Source: Amaranthus tricolor (taxonomy: Eukaryota; Streptophyta; Magnoliopsida; Caryophyllales; Amaranthaceae). From it: a stretch of 64,000 bases of DNA. Positions 24,640-35,875 of the stretch are shown here, piece by piece (the first letter of the stretch is position 1; every line of letters starts with the position of its first letter). Location: positions 39,287,875 through 39,351,874 of the forward strand of contig NC_080048.1 of NCBI RefSeq assembly GCF_026212465.1, in the 5' to 3' direction. Below the pieces are notes generated by a model that did not search any database, was not told where the DNA came from, and saw only the letters and a program-made list of their open reading frames with translations. A program made the translations under genes and the position numbers.

Positions 24640-25625
24640 TTTATTAGACTTTAGTGGAGGGAAGTTTTAGAAGATAAATGATTGCGCATTAGTCATATGA
24701 AGATCGAGTATTTGCATTGTGTTTTTAGTGGGACATCACCGGTAGATGAATCAGAAGTGTCTATTGAAAAAGCAGTTGTTAAAAATACGACCAAGTATAA
24801 GTATTTAAGATCAATCATTCAAAAGGATTGGGAGATTGACGGAGATGTAAATCATCGTATACATGCGGGTTGGCTCAAGTGGTGAGCAACCACCGCAGTG
24901 CTATGTAATAGGAAATTCCCAAGCAAGTTAAAAGGAAAATTCTACCGGGCAAAAATCAGACCTGCTTTGCTATATGGGACCGAATGTTGGCCTGTAAAGA
25001 AGATTTTTGAACATAAGATGAAAGTTACAGAAATGCGTATGCTGAGGTGGATGTGTGGGCGCACATTGATGGATCGAATTAGGAACCAAGAGTTCAGGGA
25101 CAAACTAGGGATAGCCCCTATTTCTGGAAAAATGTGCAAAAATAGGTTGAGGTGGTTTGGACATGTGCAGAGAAAGACTTTCGACGGCCCTGTGAGGAGG
25201 GTAGAAAGCATTATAGTAGAGGGTAAGAGGAGTCGAGGAAGACCCAAGAGAACTTAGGATGAGCAAATAAGAGATAACTTGCATGAGTTAAACGTGAGGG
25301 CCTGACTAGAGATATGGGTAGTTGGAGGCGTCATATTCATGTTTTAGACTACTAATGTCCTCTTAGATTACCTTTTGGTGTTCTTTTCCTCCTGCTTCTT
25401 TTATTTCTTTTTTATTAGTTTTTTTGTTTTCTTTTTGTAGTTGGTTCTACTTATTTAATTTATTTATAGGCTTTAGTTTATCTTTCCTGTATAGTTACGT
25501 CTCTTTATTTTCTTTTGGCTGCGTTCTCTTTTATGGGTATGAGTTGCCGCCGTTCTTTTCTCCTCAGACCCTGTTTAGTTTTTCTATGAACGGAATACAC
25601 TGAGTAGGATGATGATGATGATTAG
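24640..25625 (+). pseudogene. 3' end of a dead LINE retrotransposon (RTE-like)
   Basis: Frames after 24650 read as the C-terminal part of a plant non-LTR reverse transcriptase. Blocks are YKYLRSIIQKDWEIDGDVNHR, KFYRAKIRPALLYGTECWPV, EMRMLRWMCGRTLMDRIRNQ, NRLRWFGHVQRKTFDGPVRR and GKRSRGRPKRT. In-frame stops occur at about 24688 (TGA), 24883 (TGA after GWLKW) and 25256 (TAG, where W is expected). The copy is 5' truncated, with no catalytic YxDD region seen. The 3' end at about 25608-25622 is a GAT microsatellite, as in RTE-type LINEs. It is inactive. Confidence 0.85.
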
Positions 25626-25807
25626 ACTTGCATCACATGTAATTCGATAGAGTTTAACTTTTGAGTCACGTCTTTTGAAACCTAATGGATTTGTATTAGT
25701 ATTTAGTCTTAGGTCCAACAAAAATAAATGGGTATGTGTCTAACGTTTTCAAGTGTAGACCCACTTTCGCCCCAGACTTGACCGATGACACCTCGCAAGA
25801 CCAACTT

Positions 25808-26280
25808 AGACTTATTTCAATTATTGAAATAGATAAGATAAGTTATTAAAAAAAGCACAGAATAAGACGAAAATCAACTTATTTCTAAAAGTAAACATCT
25901 AATTTTCAAACTTGAGGTTTGGATAACTGCGAATAGGTGCTTAATTTTTTTAAAAGGCAAAGAAGCTGTTCGCAGTTAGTAACTGCGAACAGGACTGTTG
26001 ATTTTTTTGACCCTGTTCGCAGTCACTAACAGGTCATTATGCTCAATGGTGTTCGCAGGGTCAAAAAAATCAACAGCTTTGTTCCCAGTTACTAACTGGG
26101 AACAACTTCTTTGTCTTTTTAAAAAATTAAGCACATGTTCGCAGTTACTAACTGCGAACAGAACCAAACCTCAGGTTAGAAAATTAGACGCTTATTTTTA
26201 GAAATAAGTTGATTTTCGTCTTATTTCATGCGTTTTTTAATAATTTATCTTATCTATTTCATTTTTTCGACTTATTTTAT
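25808..26280. mobile_element. Foldback element 2, TTCGCAGTTACTAACTGCGA family
   Basis: The arms pair over more than 100 bp: GAAATAGATAAGATAAGTTA, AATAAGACGAAAATCAACTT and CAAACTTGAGGTTTGG on the left match the reverse complement of the right arm. The centre has four palindromic modules of the type TTCGCAGTTAGTAACTGCGA, and GGGTCAAAAAAATCAACAG with its complement TGTTGATTTTTTTGACCC. Two modules have drifted (TTCCCAGTTACTAACTGGGA keeps its pairing by compensating changes). No coding capacity. It shares the core module with the element at 2880-3358. Confidence 0.8.
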
Positions 26281-26432
26281 ATCAATTTAAACCCGTTTAT
26301 CTTGATTCAATCTGTAAATTTATTTTAGACCTAATTAAACTTTTTTAAATTAGAAACAAGTAACTCAAAAATTATCTTAGACCGACACGAGTAAGGATCT
26401 AAAATTCCATCTAAATCTAGCTAGACCCATCA

Positions 26433-26575
26433 CATATTGTATGAGACCATCTCACGGTGAGATAATCTCAAAACCAGAAGCCCATAACTTAAAAATTTCT
26501 ATTATTAAGCTATTTAATGTAAGTATGAGGTATGTTTCATGGTAAAACCGTCTCATACAAGAATTTGTATATTAT
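26433..26575. mobile_element. Short MITE with TTGTATGAGAC ends
   Basis: The left end, TATTGTATGAGACCATCTCA, is complementary to the right end, AAACCGTCTCATACAAGAAT. About 140 bp with an AT-rich interior. It is related by its ends to the GAGACGGTCT elements elsewhere in the window. Confidence 0.65.
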
Positions 26576-26827
26576 TTTATATTTTTAAATATATTCACTT
26601 AAAGAACAAGTACAACAAAGGCTATCATAAAATTCTTTCTTTTACAATATTTTATGAAGAATAGTAAACTGTTTGTATATGATGCTAATAGCTAATCCTG
26701 AAGTCCTACAGTGTAACCATCATACATATGGAAAATTTGATTACCAGGGAAACATCCTAATAATCATATTGCCCTAAGAGATGAAGTACAGAAAATCCCG
26801 ATAAAAATCGAGAAAAAATGGTAATTC

Positions 26828-27255
26828 CTAATTAGCATTGCTCCCCCTTCTCTGGACAGGCTTGTAAAGAACAACGGTCACAAACTTGGACCGGAAGCGA
26901 TGAGTAAAACCGAGTGCAACGACAGATCTTGGAGCTACTCTGTTCTCGATGTATAGATGATTTAGAATCACATTTTGAGGCAGGGGAAATGTTCCAGAGG
27001 TTTCTGTACTTGTCGGGCAGCTCAACAACGTATGGTGCAAGTGTGGCGGGAGAAGAGTTGGTTCGTGTGCCTCATCTTCATTTCCTGGGAATACATTGGC
27101 ATAACTTGAGCTTGGTGATTCGGGAGTTTCAAACCCTACTATGGTACTGTGTTCCTGCACAATGTTGTCGATTTGTCAAAACCTAGTAGACTAAGTTTCT
27201 AAAATGAAACTCCAACGATCGAGCTTACTTGCTCCTCGCTGTATGCGGTGCTCAT
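26828..27255 (-). CDS. AKINB3: SnRK1 regulatory subunit beta-3 (short, AKINB3 type)
   Basis: Beta subunits scaffold the SnRK1 energy-sensing kinase. Exon 1 (27255-27229) encodes MSTAYSEEQ and ends at a GTAAGC donor. Exon 2 (27154-26828, acceptor TTGTGCAG) is in frame, giving 117 residues. The protein is almost entirely the ASC domain that binds the kinase and gamma subunits, with blocks VGFETPESP, PPHLHHTLL, PQNVILNHLYIENRVAPRS, VVALGFTHRFRSKFVTVVLY and KPVQRRGS. It lacks the N-myristoylation region and the glycogen-binding domain. This is the natural plant beta-3 form (114 residues in Arabidopsis as I recall it), not a truncation: a proper start exon is present and no glycogen-binding exon was found upstream. 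A 5' UTR acceptor (TTTTTGTAG, near 27318) suggests an untranslated exon upstream, perhaps at 29817-29950. Confidence 0.9.
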
Positions 27256-27388
27256 GTTGAGGACTTAAAATCCGAAAGATGAAGTCTCATAAACAGAAGG
27301 CTGTTTTGAGGGAAGAACCTACAAAAAGTACTTGCTTTTCAGTACAATTTGAAGACGTAAGAACATCCAAAAGGTTGTACATGTCTAC

Positions 27389-27482
27389 GCTATGTTACTT
27401 GGATTCACAAGGAAATTGATTTTGGGCTATTTTAGGGTCATTTGAGCGAATCGCAAATAAACTGGCGAATTATTTTACACTG
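27389..27482 (+). mobile_element. hAT-type MITE family, degraded copy
   Basis: The right half matches the elements at 29152 and 37295 (TTTGGGCTATTTTAGGG, GAGCGAATCGCAAAT, GGCGAATTATTTTACACTG). The left end is diverged (CTATGTTACTTGGATTCAC). No target duplication is visible. It lies in the proposed 5' UTR intron of the beta-3 gene. Confidence 0.65.
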
Positions 27483-29151
27483 CTCATTACATGTCGGATC
27501 TTCAACCCTTTGTTTTGGATCGGAATACTGATTTTTTTTAACAAATAGGCAAATCTAACACTTGAGAGCCACACTAGTTTCATGTTGAGTAAAATAGTAT
27601 TCAAGCAAGAATGAATAATTTACAGGAAAACAGAAGCAATTCAATCACAACGATCAGACCAACACAAGCTAAGTTGCATTCGATAATAATAATAATTATG
27701 ACATATAACCAACAGTTAGGTGCACAACATAACCAGCAAGATTTGTCAAGGAGTGACAAGATACCAGTATAAATATATGAACCATTTTTGGCATTGTTTT
27801 GTGCTATACCGGTGTTACTCTTAATCTTCTATCAAGTTAGTATTTGTGAGCAGCGGAAGAAACTTGACACTCAAAAGAGGGTATGAAGCTCTTGCACAAA
27901 ACGTATTTTCACCCCCCCACGTCATTTATTTTGATCCACGTGTCATTAACTATAATTAAAAGGTCATGCAGTATCAAACGTATGTATGAGTATTTGCAAA
28001 GTGAAAAGGAATGCTAATCTCCTCAAAAATCAGAAATGAAGATTGTTTTATAAACATCCTAAGCCTATTCTGCAACGGGATCATCAGTCAACTTCTGGAG
28101 TATGTACAAAGAGGACGTATATCATCTCAACCTTATCACATCAGTCATCAAAGAAAATGTGACACATCTGAATGGCAGGGGCACTCATGCAATAATGCTC
28201 ATACTCAGTGGTAAATAAAGGAGTGGAGCCGAGCGAAACAGAGGTACTTTTTGGGCGGTAACAATAGAAGGGACTGGCGATGGTTAAAACGATAAGGTAG
28301 AGGGAACTTCATAACTGTTCGACTTGATGGGTAAGAGATTCACAAGGAGAAGATGATTTTAAAATACCAAACAAGTTTAAAAGAAATGAGTGACATAAAT
28401 ATAATGAGTCCATCCCCATCAACTGCAAAAACAAGGCCGCATTTGTATCGTATAGGCCAAGTTCTAAAGGTTTTTAACTGTAGCAAACAAATGTTACGAC
28501 CTACAAGCATTGCATAGGTGTAACCACATCTTAGACCGCTTCTAGGTATTATTCATGGTCTTGGCGATAATTGGCAGGATAAAACCATATATATGCAGCA
28601 CTAAGACAGTATGAGTGTGTGACCATTATTGTAATCGTGATTCGTGACCAAAACCACATTTTTGCACGAATGTCTCCATCAAAAAAAATTAAATTTCATC
28701 GTAAATAAATACATAGAAATGTAACTGAACAACTCAAAACATAGTACACAATCTCTACAAAAAGATGCAAGTTTTAAAGCCAACAAAGGCTAGGTAAAGA
28801 AGTACAATCAGAAGTTAGCAAGGGGCACAGTAAAAGGGTAGCATAGAGCAACAATGAGTCATTCCAAATTTAGTCCATTGAAATACAAATTTGAGTGAAC
28901 ATGAAATTTGCAATGCAGCTTTATACACATCAAATATGACAGATTTAGAAAGTCTTTTCACAAATCAAACAATCTCTACAAGGTTTTTCTTAGATCCAAA
29001 AATGGACAAAACAATTCACAGAGAGAGAAAGAACAATTGGAGTGAACGCACGAAAGCTAGCTTAAGGGGAGGTGACACCTCATCCTATATGAATTCCACA
29101 CTGATGTCCCGATCCACCAATGTGAGACTCAAGCACTAACCCCAGTATGAC

Positions 29152-29279
29152 CACTGTCACATGATTCGCTAATCTCCTCACGAATAGCGAATCGAAAAGG
29201 CGAATTATGGTATGTTTTGGGTTATTCTTGGGCAAATTTGAGCGAATCGCGAATTCAAAAAGCGAATTACGTTACACTG
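29152..29279 (+). mobile_element. hAT-type MITE, 128 bp, 8-bp target duplication AGTATGAC
   Basis: AGTATGAC occurs immediately on both sides (29144-29151 and 29280-29287). The ends are CACTGTCACATGATTCGC and GCGAATTACGTTACACTG, an 18-bp imperfect inverted repeat. An 8-bp target duplication with CAGTGT-like ends is the hAT signature. Confidence 0.88.
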
Positions 29280-29816
29280 AGTATGACTAATGAGAGACTT
29301 TGAGTCCTATACCTTAAGTCTCATATCTTAAGCACATCAATGGACCAGGACATCAAGAGAACCTAACATATACACATTTGTTAACCTAAATTTTATATTC
29401 CTGACTAAAAAGGATCAAAATTTCTATGCTACTCCTCTCCAGAAGTCACATCTCTGCAACGCTCTACAATTTATTTGCCATGCTAATGCAGAACTCAATG
29501 TTTACAAACTTATATGCCCAAAAATCATTGCATGATCATGATAATAAACCAAAATAAACTGTTAGAAACCCAATAAAATAAAGGGAAATGACACAAAAAG
29601 CCACCCATTACCAAAAATAACACAAAAAGCCAACCCTAATATCCAAATTCCCCTAATTCTAATACCCCAACAAAAGCAACAACAATATTCCATTACCTTA
29701 CACAATAAATTCAAGAAAAAACTAAAAAAAAAATTCAAATAAACTGTAATCAAACGGAATGAAAGCAAATGATGGAAGTAACCAGAAAATAAAGAATGGT
29801 AAGGGATACCGTGATG

Positions 29817-29950
29817 TGAGAATGGTGGGTGATGAATATCTAAGCTTTGTCAGTGATGCTTCGATGGTGGGGTGAAGAACATCATCTGAGAAGTTGGGAA
29901 ACGATTTAAACGGTTCGTTGCACAATTCCAAGAATCCCAGTTCTCAATTA
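29817..29950 (-). other. Possible untranslated first exon of the beta-3 gene
   Basis: On the minus strand, a stretch of mixed composition starting near 29950 runs to CATCACG followed by GTATCC, a possible splice donor at 29816-29815. No start codon in it leads into the beta-3 frame. Joining it to the acceptor near 27318 would give a 5' UTR intron of about 2.5 kb. This rests only on splice-site appearance and position. Confidence 0.25.
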
Positions 29951-30433
29951 GTATTCTGCTCAACTTCGTCTCTTACTCTTGCCCCCTTTTTGATTATGAT
30001 ATTGATATGCCGATGAATTGATTATGATGATTCGTGTCTGATAGGTAAGTTAAGATGTGGAATGAATTGCCATCTGATGTTGCCAAAAAAAATTGGAATG
30101 TCAATTTTGAATTGTGATGGACAAGCAAAGTAATACTCAATTCCCAATAAATTGTACATATGCTGAATTGCCCAAAAAAAAAAAACTAGTTTCGCTAATT
30201 CGCTATTACTATTAGTATCTAATTGAAAATTTGAGAAAAAAATTAGAATCGAACCAAAATAAAAAATATAGCATTTACTTGTGTACAAAAAGAGAGTAAT
30301 TAGAGATGAACGAAAGTAAAAGTGTGCCATTTATATGTGTGCAAAAAAGGAATATTGGCTTATCTTATTGACTTTTAGCTTCTGTATACACTTATAAAGC
30401 ATTCTTAGAGAGCGGCAGAAGGCAAATTTCATA

Positions 30434-30644
30434 CTCATTACGTTCTTTTATATGTTTATTTATCTTTTTTACAATGTTTAAAATAATTTTGAGCTTTAAT
30501 ATCTTTATATTCGTATCATAAAATTATAATAAATATCTCGTATTAATATATTCTAACTTCTAATATTATCTTTCGAAAATTATATTTAATTATTTCTCTT
30601 CTTAGGTTGAATATTCTAAATAGAGAAAAAGAAATAGAAAGGAG
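30434..30644. mobile_element. Stowaway-like MITE
   Basis: The left end is TA followed by CTCATTACGTTCTTTTATAT; the right end is AAAGAAATAGAAAGGAG followed by TA. The interior resembles other Stowaway-like elements at 47798-48056 and about 62250-62508 (AATTTTGAGCTTTAATAT and ATTCTAAATAGAG). AT-rich, non-coding. Confidence 0.6.
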
Positions 30645-31348
30645 TAAAATTTTTGGCAAGAGGCTATTTTACAATGTTAGCAAAGCTCTTTGCTTTCAAG
30701 AGAAGAGAACTAAGTTTGGCAAAAGTTAGAATTTCTAAATTATACGTCCTTTTAGAAAATTTTATGTGGTAATTTTAAATTTTTGGCCTATTTATGTGGT
30801 ACATAATCTTTTTTTAATCTATAGAGTGACCATGACCTTTCAATTTTTTCACGTGATAGACAAAAGGGAAGATTTTTTTTTTGTTAATTTTACGTTATTC
30901 TTACCCAACGTAATGACATTTTTTTTCAAAAAACAAACATCGTGATCACCCTAATTGACCAAGAGATTTTGAAATTCAGTCGAAAAATACTTAAATTAAC
31001 CAAAAATTTAATTTTTTTCAAAACTTGCATACGATCCTACTTAATGAAATAGTTCAAATTATAGTTACCTTAATTTAAAATTTAATTGATTTGAGAATTT
31101 TTTTTTTACAATTACTTTTAGATAATAATCTGTGTTTTTTTTTTCTCCGAGAAAGTCGCCCAAACATCTAAACGTAAAACACAACTTTAATTCATTATGA
31201 AAACATCATGAGCAGGTTGATTTCGATTATGATTTTAAGTTCGATTTAAGTCTTTTTCTTCGCTCCGCCTATCCTTGTACTTGAAAAAACGTCGTGTGTT
31301 CTTCCATTTCTCCACCATCACTCAGAATCTCAATTTCTGAACATCCAA

Positions 31349-32713
31349 ATGACTGCCCAGGATTTCTTGAAAACCCTAAAAACAGCTAAAAGATCAATTC
31401 CTTCTGCCATTTATTCTTCCTTTGAATATGAACAAACCCCCATTAAAACCCTAATTAACTCAGCTACACTCTCATCTCCAACCTTATATGATTCTACCCA
31501 CAATACCATTTCTTCTTTCCTTTCTTCCCTTTCCTCTCATCAATTCAACTCCTTTATCTCTGACCCAAAGGTTAAAACTTTTGATTGTTTGAGAATCTTC
31601 AATATTGTCCTTCACAATCAGTCAAAATTATCATTCAAGCCTGATATTCATGCCCATTTTACTGTACTTTGCAGGCTGATAAAATCCAAGATGTTCTCTG
31701 ATGCTGAAATTCTGTTGGAAAAACTCATTCTTGGTCCAAATTACAGGTACCCCTTTGCTGATTTCATATCTTGGGTTGAAAATTATTGCAAGGAATCCAA
31801 AATTATTACAAAGTTGTTGAATATGTTGTTGAAGATGTATTCTGATCATGAAATGTTTGATATGGCTATTTCTAGTTTTGAATATATGGTTCAAAATGAA
31901 ATTGAGAGGGATGAGAGGACTTGTTCTGTTCATTTATATGCTTTAATTAAGAATGATAAGGTCGATTTAGCTTTCGAGTTTTTTCGTCGAATGGTGGATA
32001 CTGCCATGGATGTTTCTGTGTTTTCATTGACAATTGTTGTACGTGGGTTCTGTCAAATTGGGGAATTGAAGATAGCAAGAGAATTGGTGGAGGAGATGAT
32101 CAAGAAAGGGGTTAGTCCTAATGTTATTACTTTCAATACTTTAGTGGATGCTTGTTTAAGAAGGTGGGAATTTGTGGAATTGGATTTAGTGTTGTGTTTG
32201 ATGGAGAAAGAAGGAATTGAATTTAATGATGCTACTTATAAGCTTTTAATTGAGGGTTATTCAAGTTGTGATAAGATTGATGCAGCAAAGAGATTGCTTT
32301 TGGAGATGCAAGGTAGAGGTTTTGAGGTAGATACACATGTGTATTATATAGTCATTCGAGGGTGTTGTCGGTTGGGCTTTACGAGCATTGGGTTGTCATT
32401 GCTTAGGAAAATGCAAGAAAATGACATTGATCCTTGTGATGGTATATATCAGTGTTTGATCCATGGTATGTGCAAGGATGGAGAGATGGGTATGTTAAAG
32501 GAGTTGGTTGTTGAATTGCTAAACAAGGGAAGTGAGGTGAATAAAATTGTGCTTGATGCTTTAGTAGATGGATGTGAAAAGGCCGGGATGATGGAAGAGT
32601 TTGAGGATTTGAAGTGTATATTGAGAATGAATTGCTATCCCTACCTAGACTTTTGTCCGAACTCTTTTGACACCGAGCTCCTATCAATAACAACGAAGAG
32701 AAAAATCGTATGA
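31349..32713 (+). CDS. Pentatricopeptide repeat (PPR) protein, P class
   Basis: A single uninterrupted frame of 454 residues, as usual for intronless PPR genes. The N-terminus is rich in serine, threonine and basic residues and could be an organelle-targeting sequence. From about residue 95 there are about nine 35-residue helical repeats. The clearest are VFSLTIVVRGFCQIGELKIA, GVSPNVITFNTLVDACLRR, ATYKLLIEGYSSCDKIDAAK, HVYYIVIRGCCRLGFTSIG and GIYQCLIHGMCKDGEMGML. No E, DYW or SMR domain follows the last repeat; the tail ends SITTKRKIV. P-class PPR proteins bind organelle RNA to aid stability, splicing or translation. The RNA target and the exact ortholog cannot be told by eye. The ATG at 31349 is the first in frame. 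Confidence 0.92.
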   Translation: MTAQDFLKTLKTAKRSIPSAIYSSFEYEQTPIKTLINSATLSSPTLYDSTHNTISSFLSSLSSHQFNSFISDPKVKTFDCLRIFNIVLHNQSKLSFKPDIHAHFTVLCRLIKSKMFSDAEILLEKLILGPNYRYPFADFISWVENYCKESKIITKLLNMLLKMYSDHEMFDMAISSFEYMVQNEIERDERTCSVHLYALIKNDKVDLAFEFFRRMVDTAMDVSVFSLTIVVRGFCQIGELKIARELVEEMIKKGVSPNVITFNTLVDACLRRWEFVELDLVLCLMEKEGIEFNDATYKLLIEGYSSCDKIDAAKRLLLEMQGRGFEVDTHVYYIVIRGCCRLGFTSIGLSLLRKMQENDIDPCDGIYQCLIHGMCKDGEMGMLKELVVELLNKGSEVNKIVLDALVDGCEKAGMMEEFEDLKCILRMNCYPYLDFCPNSFDTELLSITTKRKIV

Positions 32714-33732
32714 TTGTAAGGAGCTCGGCTTGACATGGAAAACGAGAATAGGATGGATGTGCATAATGATAGGATAAGCTCCTGGGTACGATCCTCGTTG
32801 ACCCCTTCCGCTAGCCTTCCCCTTCCCTCAGTCTACCTGTATTTTAGGTAAAAAGAGTATCAAAAGTAGTTGAATGTGTTTTGAGCTCTTTTAGAAGCAC
32901 CTTTTGAGGGGTTGTATGAGTATATCCCATGATATGATAGATGTTGAGCTGAGAGTTCCTGGATAATCGCGGGCTATACATACAAAGTAAGTTAACACTT
33001 ACAATTTGACCCATCTTCAACAAATTGATGTAGATAGATGGGAACCGGAAGTAAATTGGCTGTTCAGCAAAAACAAATGTGCATCGGAGCTATTTTTCCA
33101 TTTCTATCCTGTAAATTTGATCTGCTTGAGGTGTGTTTCGTGTTCAAAAACCGTGGGAATGGATTAATCATATGCCCGTCAATGCTTTTGTGACCATTCC
33201 TTGCCGTCTAATAGACGATCGATGACTAATTTCTGAAGTGATAGTACAATTGAGTGTTCCTAACATAGTGATGTTGTGAACATTGCTAAATTGCATACCA
33301 AAGATTCAATGTTTTGATGAACTCTAAATTCAAAATGTGACGGTTCGTTTCATTTTGTGTGCTAGCTTTGTGTGGTCATGGGTTGCTTATACAAGATAAT
33401 TTAAAGTGCGATGTGTGGACTATAGCAAAATAGCTCATTAAATTATTTACGCTTCTTATTCATGAGAAGTTACAGATGATGTTTGCAATCAAAGGTTGAT
33501 CGGAAACAACGTGATTGTCATTACCATGATAAGCTTATGAATATCCTACTCTCACAAACTTGGCCAAACTTGGCCTTGGAAAGAGCCCTTGGGATTTTGG
33601 CAATGGCAAGTTGTTGGTGTGTGTCACGAAAAACGTTTTTTGCTTCACTAATGAAATCTTGAACTGCAAAATCTCGAACAAACACGAAGTCCCCACGTTT
33701 CCCCTACATTATGCTAATGTGAATTGTATTGA
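32714..33732. other. 3' flank of the PPR gene
   Basis: No further gene or clear repeat was recognised; the first few hundred bases are probably 3' UTR. Confidence 0.45.
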
Positions 33733-33737
33733 TTTGT

Positions 33738-35875
33738 TGTAACAACTCAACTTACCGTTGACTGAGTAAACAGGTCATCACGGGGTTTACTTCCCAAGAA
33801 ACTCAAATCTCAATTCTAAAACTTGTGGAAATGAATCTTTAGTTCTAAAATATAGCTAAATCAGCTAATTTTCAACCCAAACATCTATCTAAATCATAAA
33901 GTAATCATAAAAGTCTCTATGAAAGTCCAACATAACCAATACAGTCTAAACTAATATACAATTACCAAAGCCAAATACAAAACTACAAAATTCGTGCTCA
34001 GCTCAATATAACATCCTTGGAACTCTAATCAACTCTGCTATCCCATCGTTCCCGACCGAATTCGATCTGTAACACACTGAAAGATGGAAACAACAAGGGA
34101 TTAGATTAAACTGAATGAGAAGTAATAATACAAAACTATAAAACACAGTAATTCAAAACAAATGTTTAAAAACAACATCAGTTTCCTAGATCTATGGGAG
34201 TCTAGTTTGTGTCTCAACAAAGTTTATTTGTCTCAACATAAGTATTCACAACAATATTTGTCTCAACAATGTTCAATTTCAAAAGAACTTTAGTAAAAAG
34301 TTTATTTTCAAGAATGTAGTCTGGCCAGACCCCTTTTTAGGGACTATTACTACTCACCAAGGACGCTTCAAGGAGCTAAGTGTGTTTCTCCGCGATCACC
34401 AGAAGGGCTCCTCGATGATGTCGCCTCCTGAAGCATAAGAAACATATCATCACAACAAGGCGTTCGATACTACAAACTAGGTTCATATAACACATTGCAT
34501 CTCCTCCTATGACCGCATCTTAGTTCCAACTTCTATTTTAATATTTCTCATTTCAAAGATTGCGCAAGTTCTAACTCCAACCCCCAATAACATTAAAATA
34601 TATAACCTTGCTTTAGATTAGCTTATATTCTTGTAAAGATCATACGTCTTCACAATTTCCTTTGTACTTCCAACAAACACTTCTAGGTTCATCTAAACTC
34701 AAAACCAAGAAACCAAACAAGAATAACAAAATATCCAGATAGAAGAATACAGCTAATTTATCCATTCAACTAATGATTTCCACACGAACCCTAGATACTT
34801 TCAAGAACATCCAATGATATAAACTCAAGGGTTATATCTAACACTTACAATTACCCAACTATTTTGATTAATAACAGCAAATATTTATCCACCAATAGTA
34901 ATTTCGCAAGAATCTCCTAATATTCAAGAACATCAAATTTCCATAATCTTTCTACATCCAACATCCTATTGATATTCTAATCTTCGTAAATTTCATACTA
35001 ATTAATAATTCCAACAAATTGTTTCATCATTCAACAGTTTACCATTTATACATCATAAAATCCAAATTACATTTAATTTTAGAATTCTTCCCCAAAATTC
35101 CTTAATCACAATCTCTTACTAGATCCATTTAATTAAAAGTAAACACACACATATAATAATTCTTGAGGTTTCTCATTATTTTCATGGTAAAAGGAAATCT
35201 TGATAGGTATTAACACAAATGCTGGTTCCCAAAGAAAGAACAATATAAGAATTGCTCAATAGTATATTATATAATAGAAAGAGAAAGGATTACATAAACA
35301 ATAACTTGCTGCGGTTTGTAGCCTTAATTAACCTAAAAAAAACACAAATTCAAAAGGAAAAGCGTGATATACCTAAACCGAATTTGTGGAGAAGAGATGG
35401 ATTGATTTGCTGCGGTTTTTCTCTGGAAAAAGGCACCAAAATCAGCTGGAAAATGGGGCTGTTGCTAGTTGTTTATGAAGAGTAACAACCGAAAAATAGT
35501 GGTGGTTCTTGGGCGCACGATCTCAGGGACCAAGAGAGGAGATGATCGACTTGTTTGAAGAATTTCACCAAAAGTCTGCCATTTTCAGAGGGAAATGGCC
35601 AGAGAAGGAGGAAGGTGTTCTTGGAGTTTTGGTTTGTTCATACGAATGGAAGGAAGAAGAAAATGGTTGCCTGATTTCCTTTGAGTTCATTCGAGTGTGA
35701 GAGAGAAAGAGGCGGGTTTGGTTTTGTTTTGTTTTGTTTTTTCATTAAAAGAAAAGGAAAAGAAGAGAGAAATTTAATTGAGAATATTTTATGTCATGTG
35801 TATTTAAGATCATTCTCGCACTAATAATTCCCTTAAACTCACTCGTCTTAAATTATTAATTTCTCAAATGTTACA
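33738..35875 (+). mobile_element. Probable solo LTR, 2138 bp, target duplication TTTGT
   Basis: The segment starts TGTAACAACTCAAC and ends AAATGTTACA, giving the short inverted TGTAACA...TGTTACA ends of plant LTRs. The same 5 bp, TTTGT, lies on each side (33733-33737 and 35876-35880), matching an LTR-retrotransposon target duplication. No gag-pol sequence, second LTR, primer-binding site or polypurine tract is visible inside. Short open frames (for example 35252-35485 and 35509-35700) look like chance. A length of 2.1 kb suggests a Ty3/gypsy family, but that is a guess. Unequal recombination between two LTRs is the simplest origin. Confidence 0.75.

Noticed and set aside
25976..26201. Open frames on both strands near 26 kb
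   Set aside because: They are the palindromic arms of the foldback element read in frame; both strands give similar peptides because the DNA is self-complementary.
35252..35700. Two open frames inside the proposed LTR
   Set aside because: No retroviral or plant protein motifs and no splice context; expected by chance in 2 kb of LTR.
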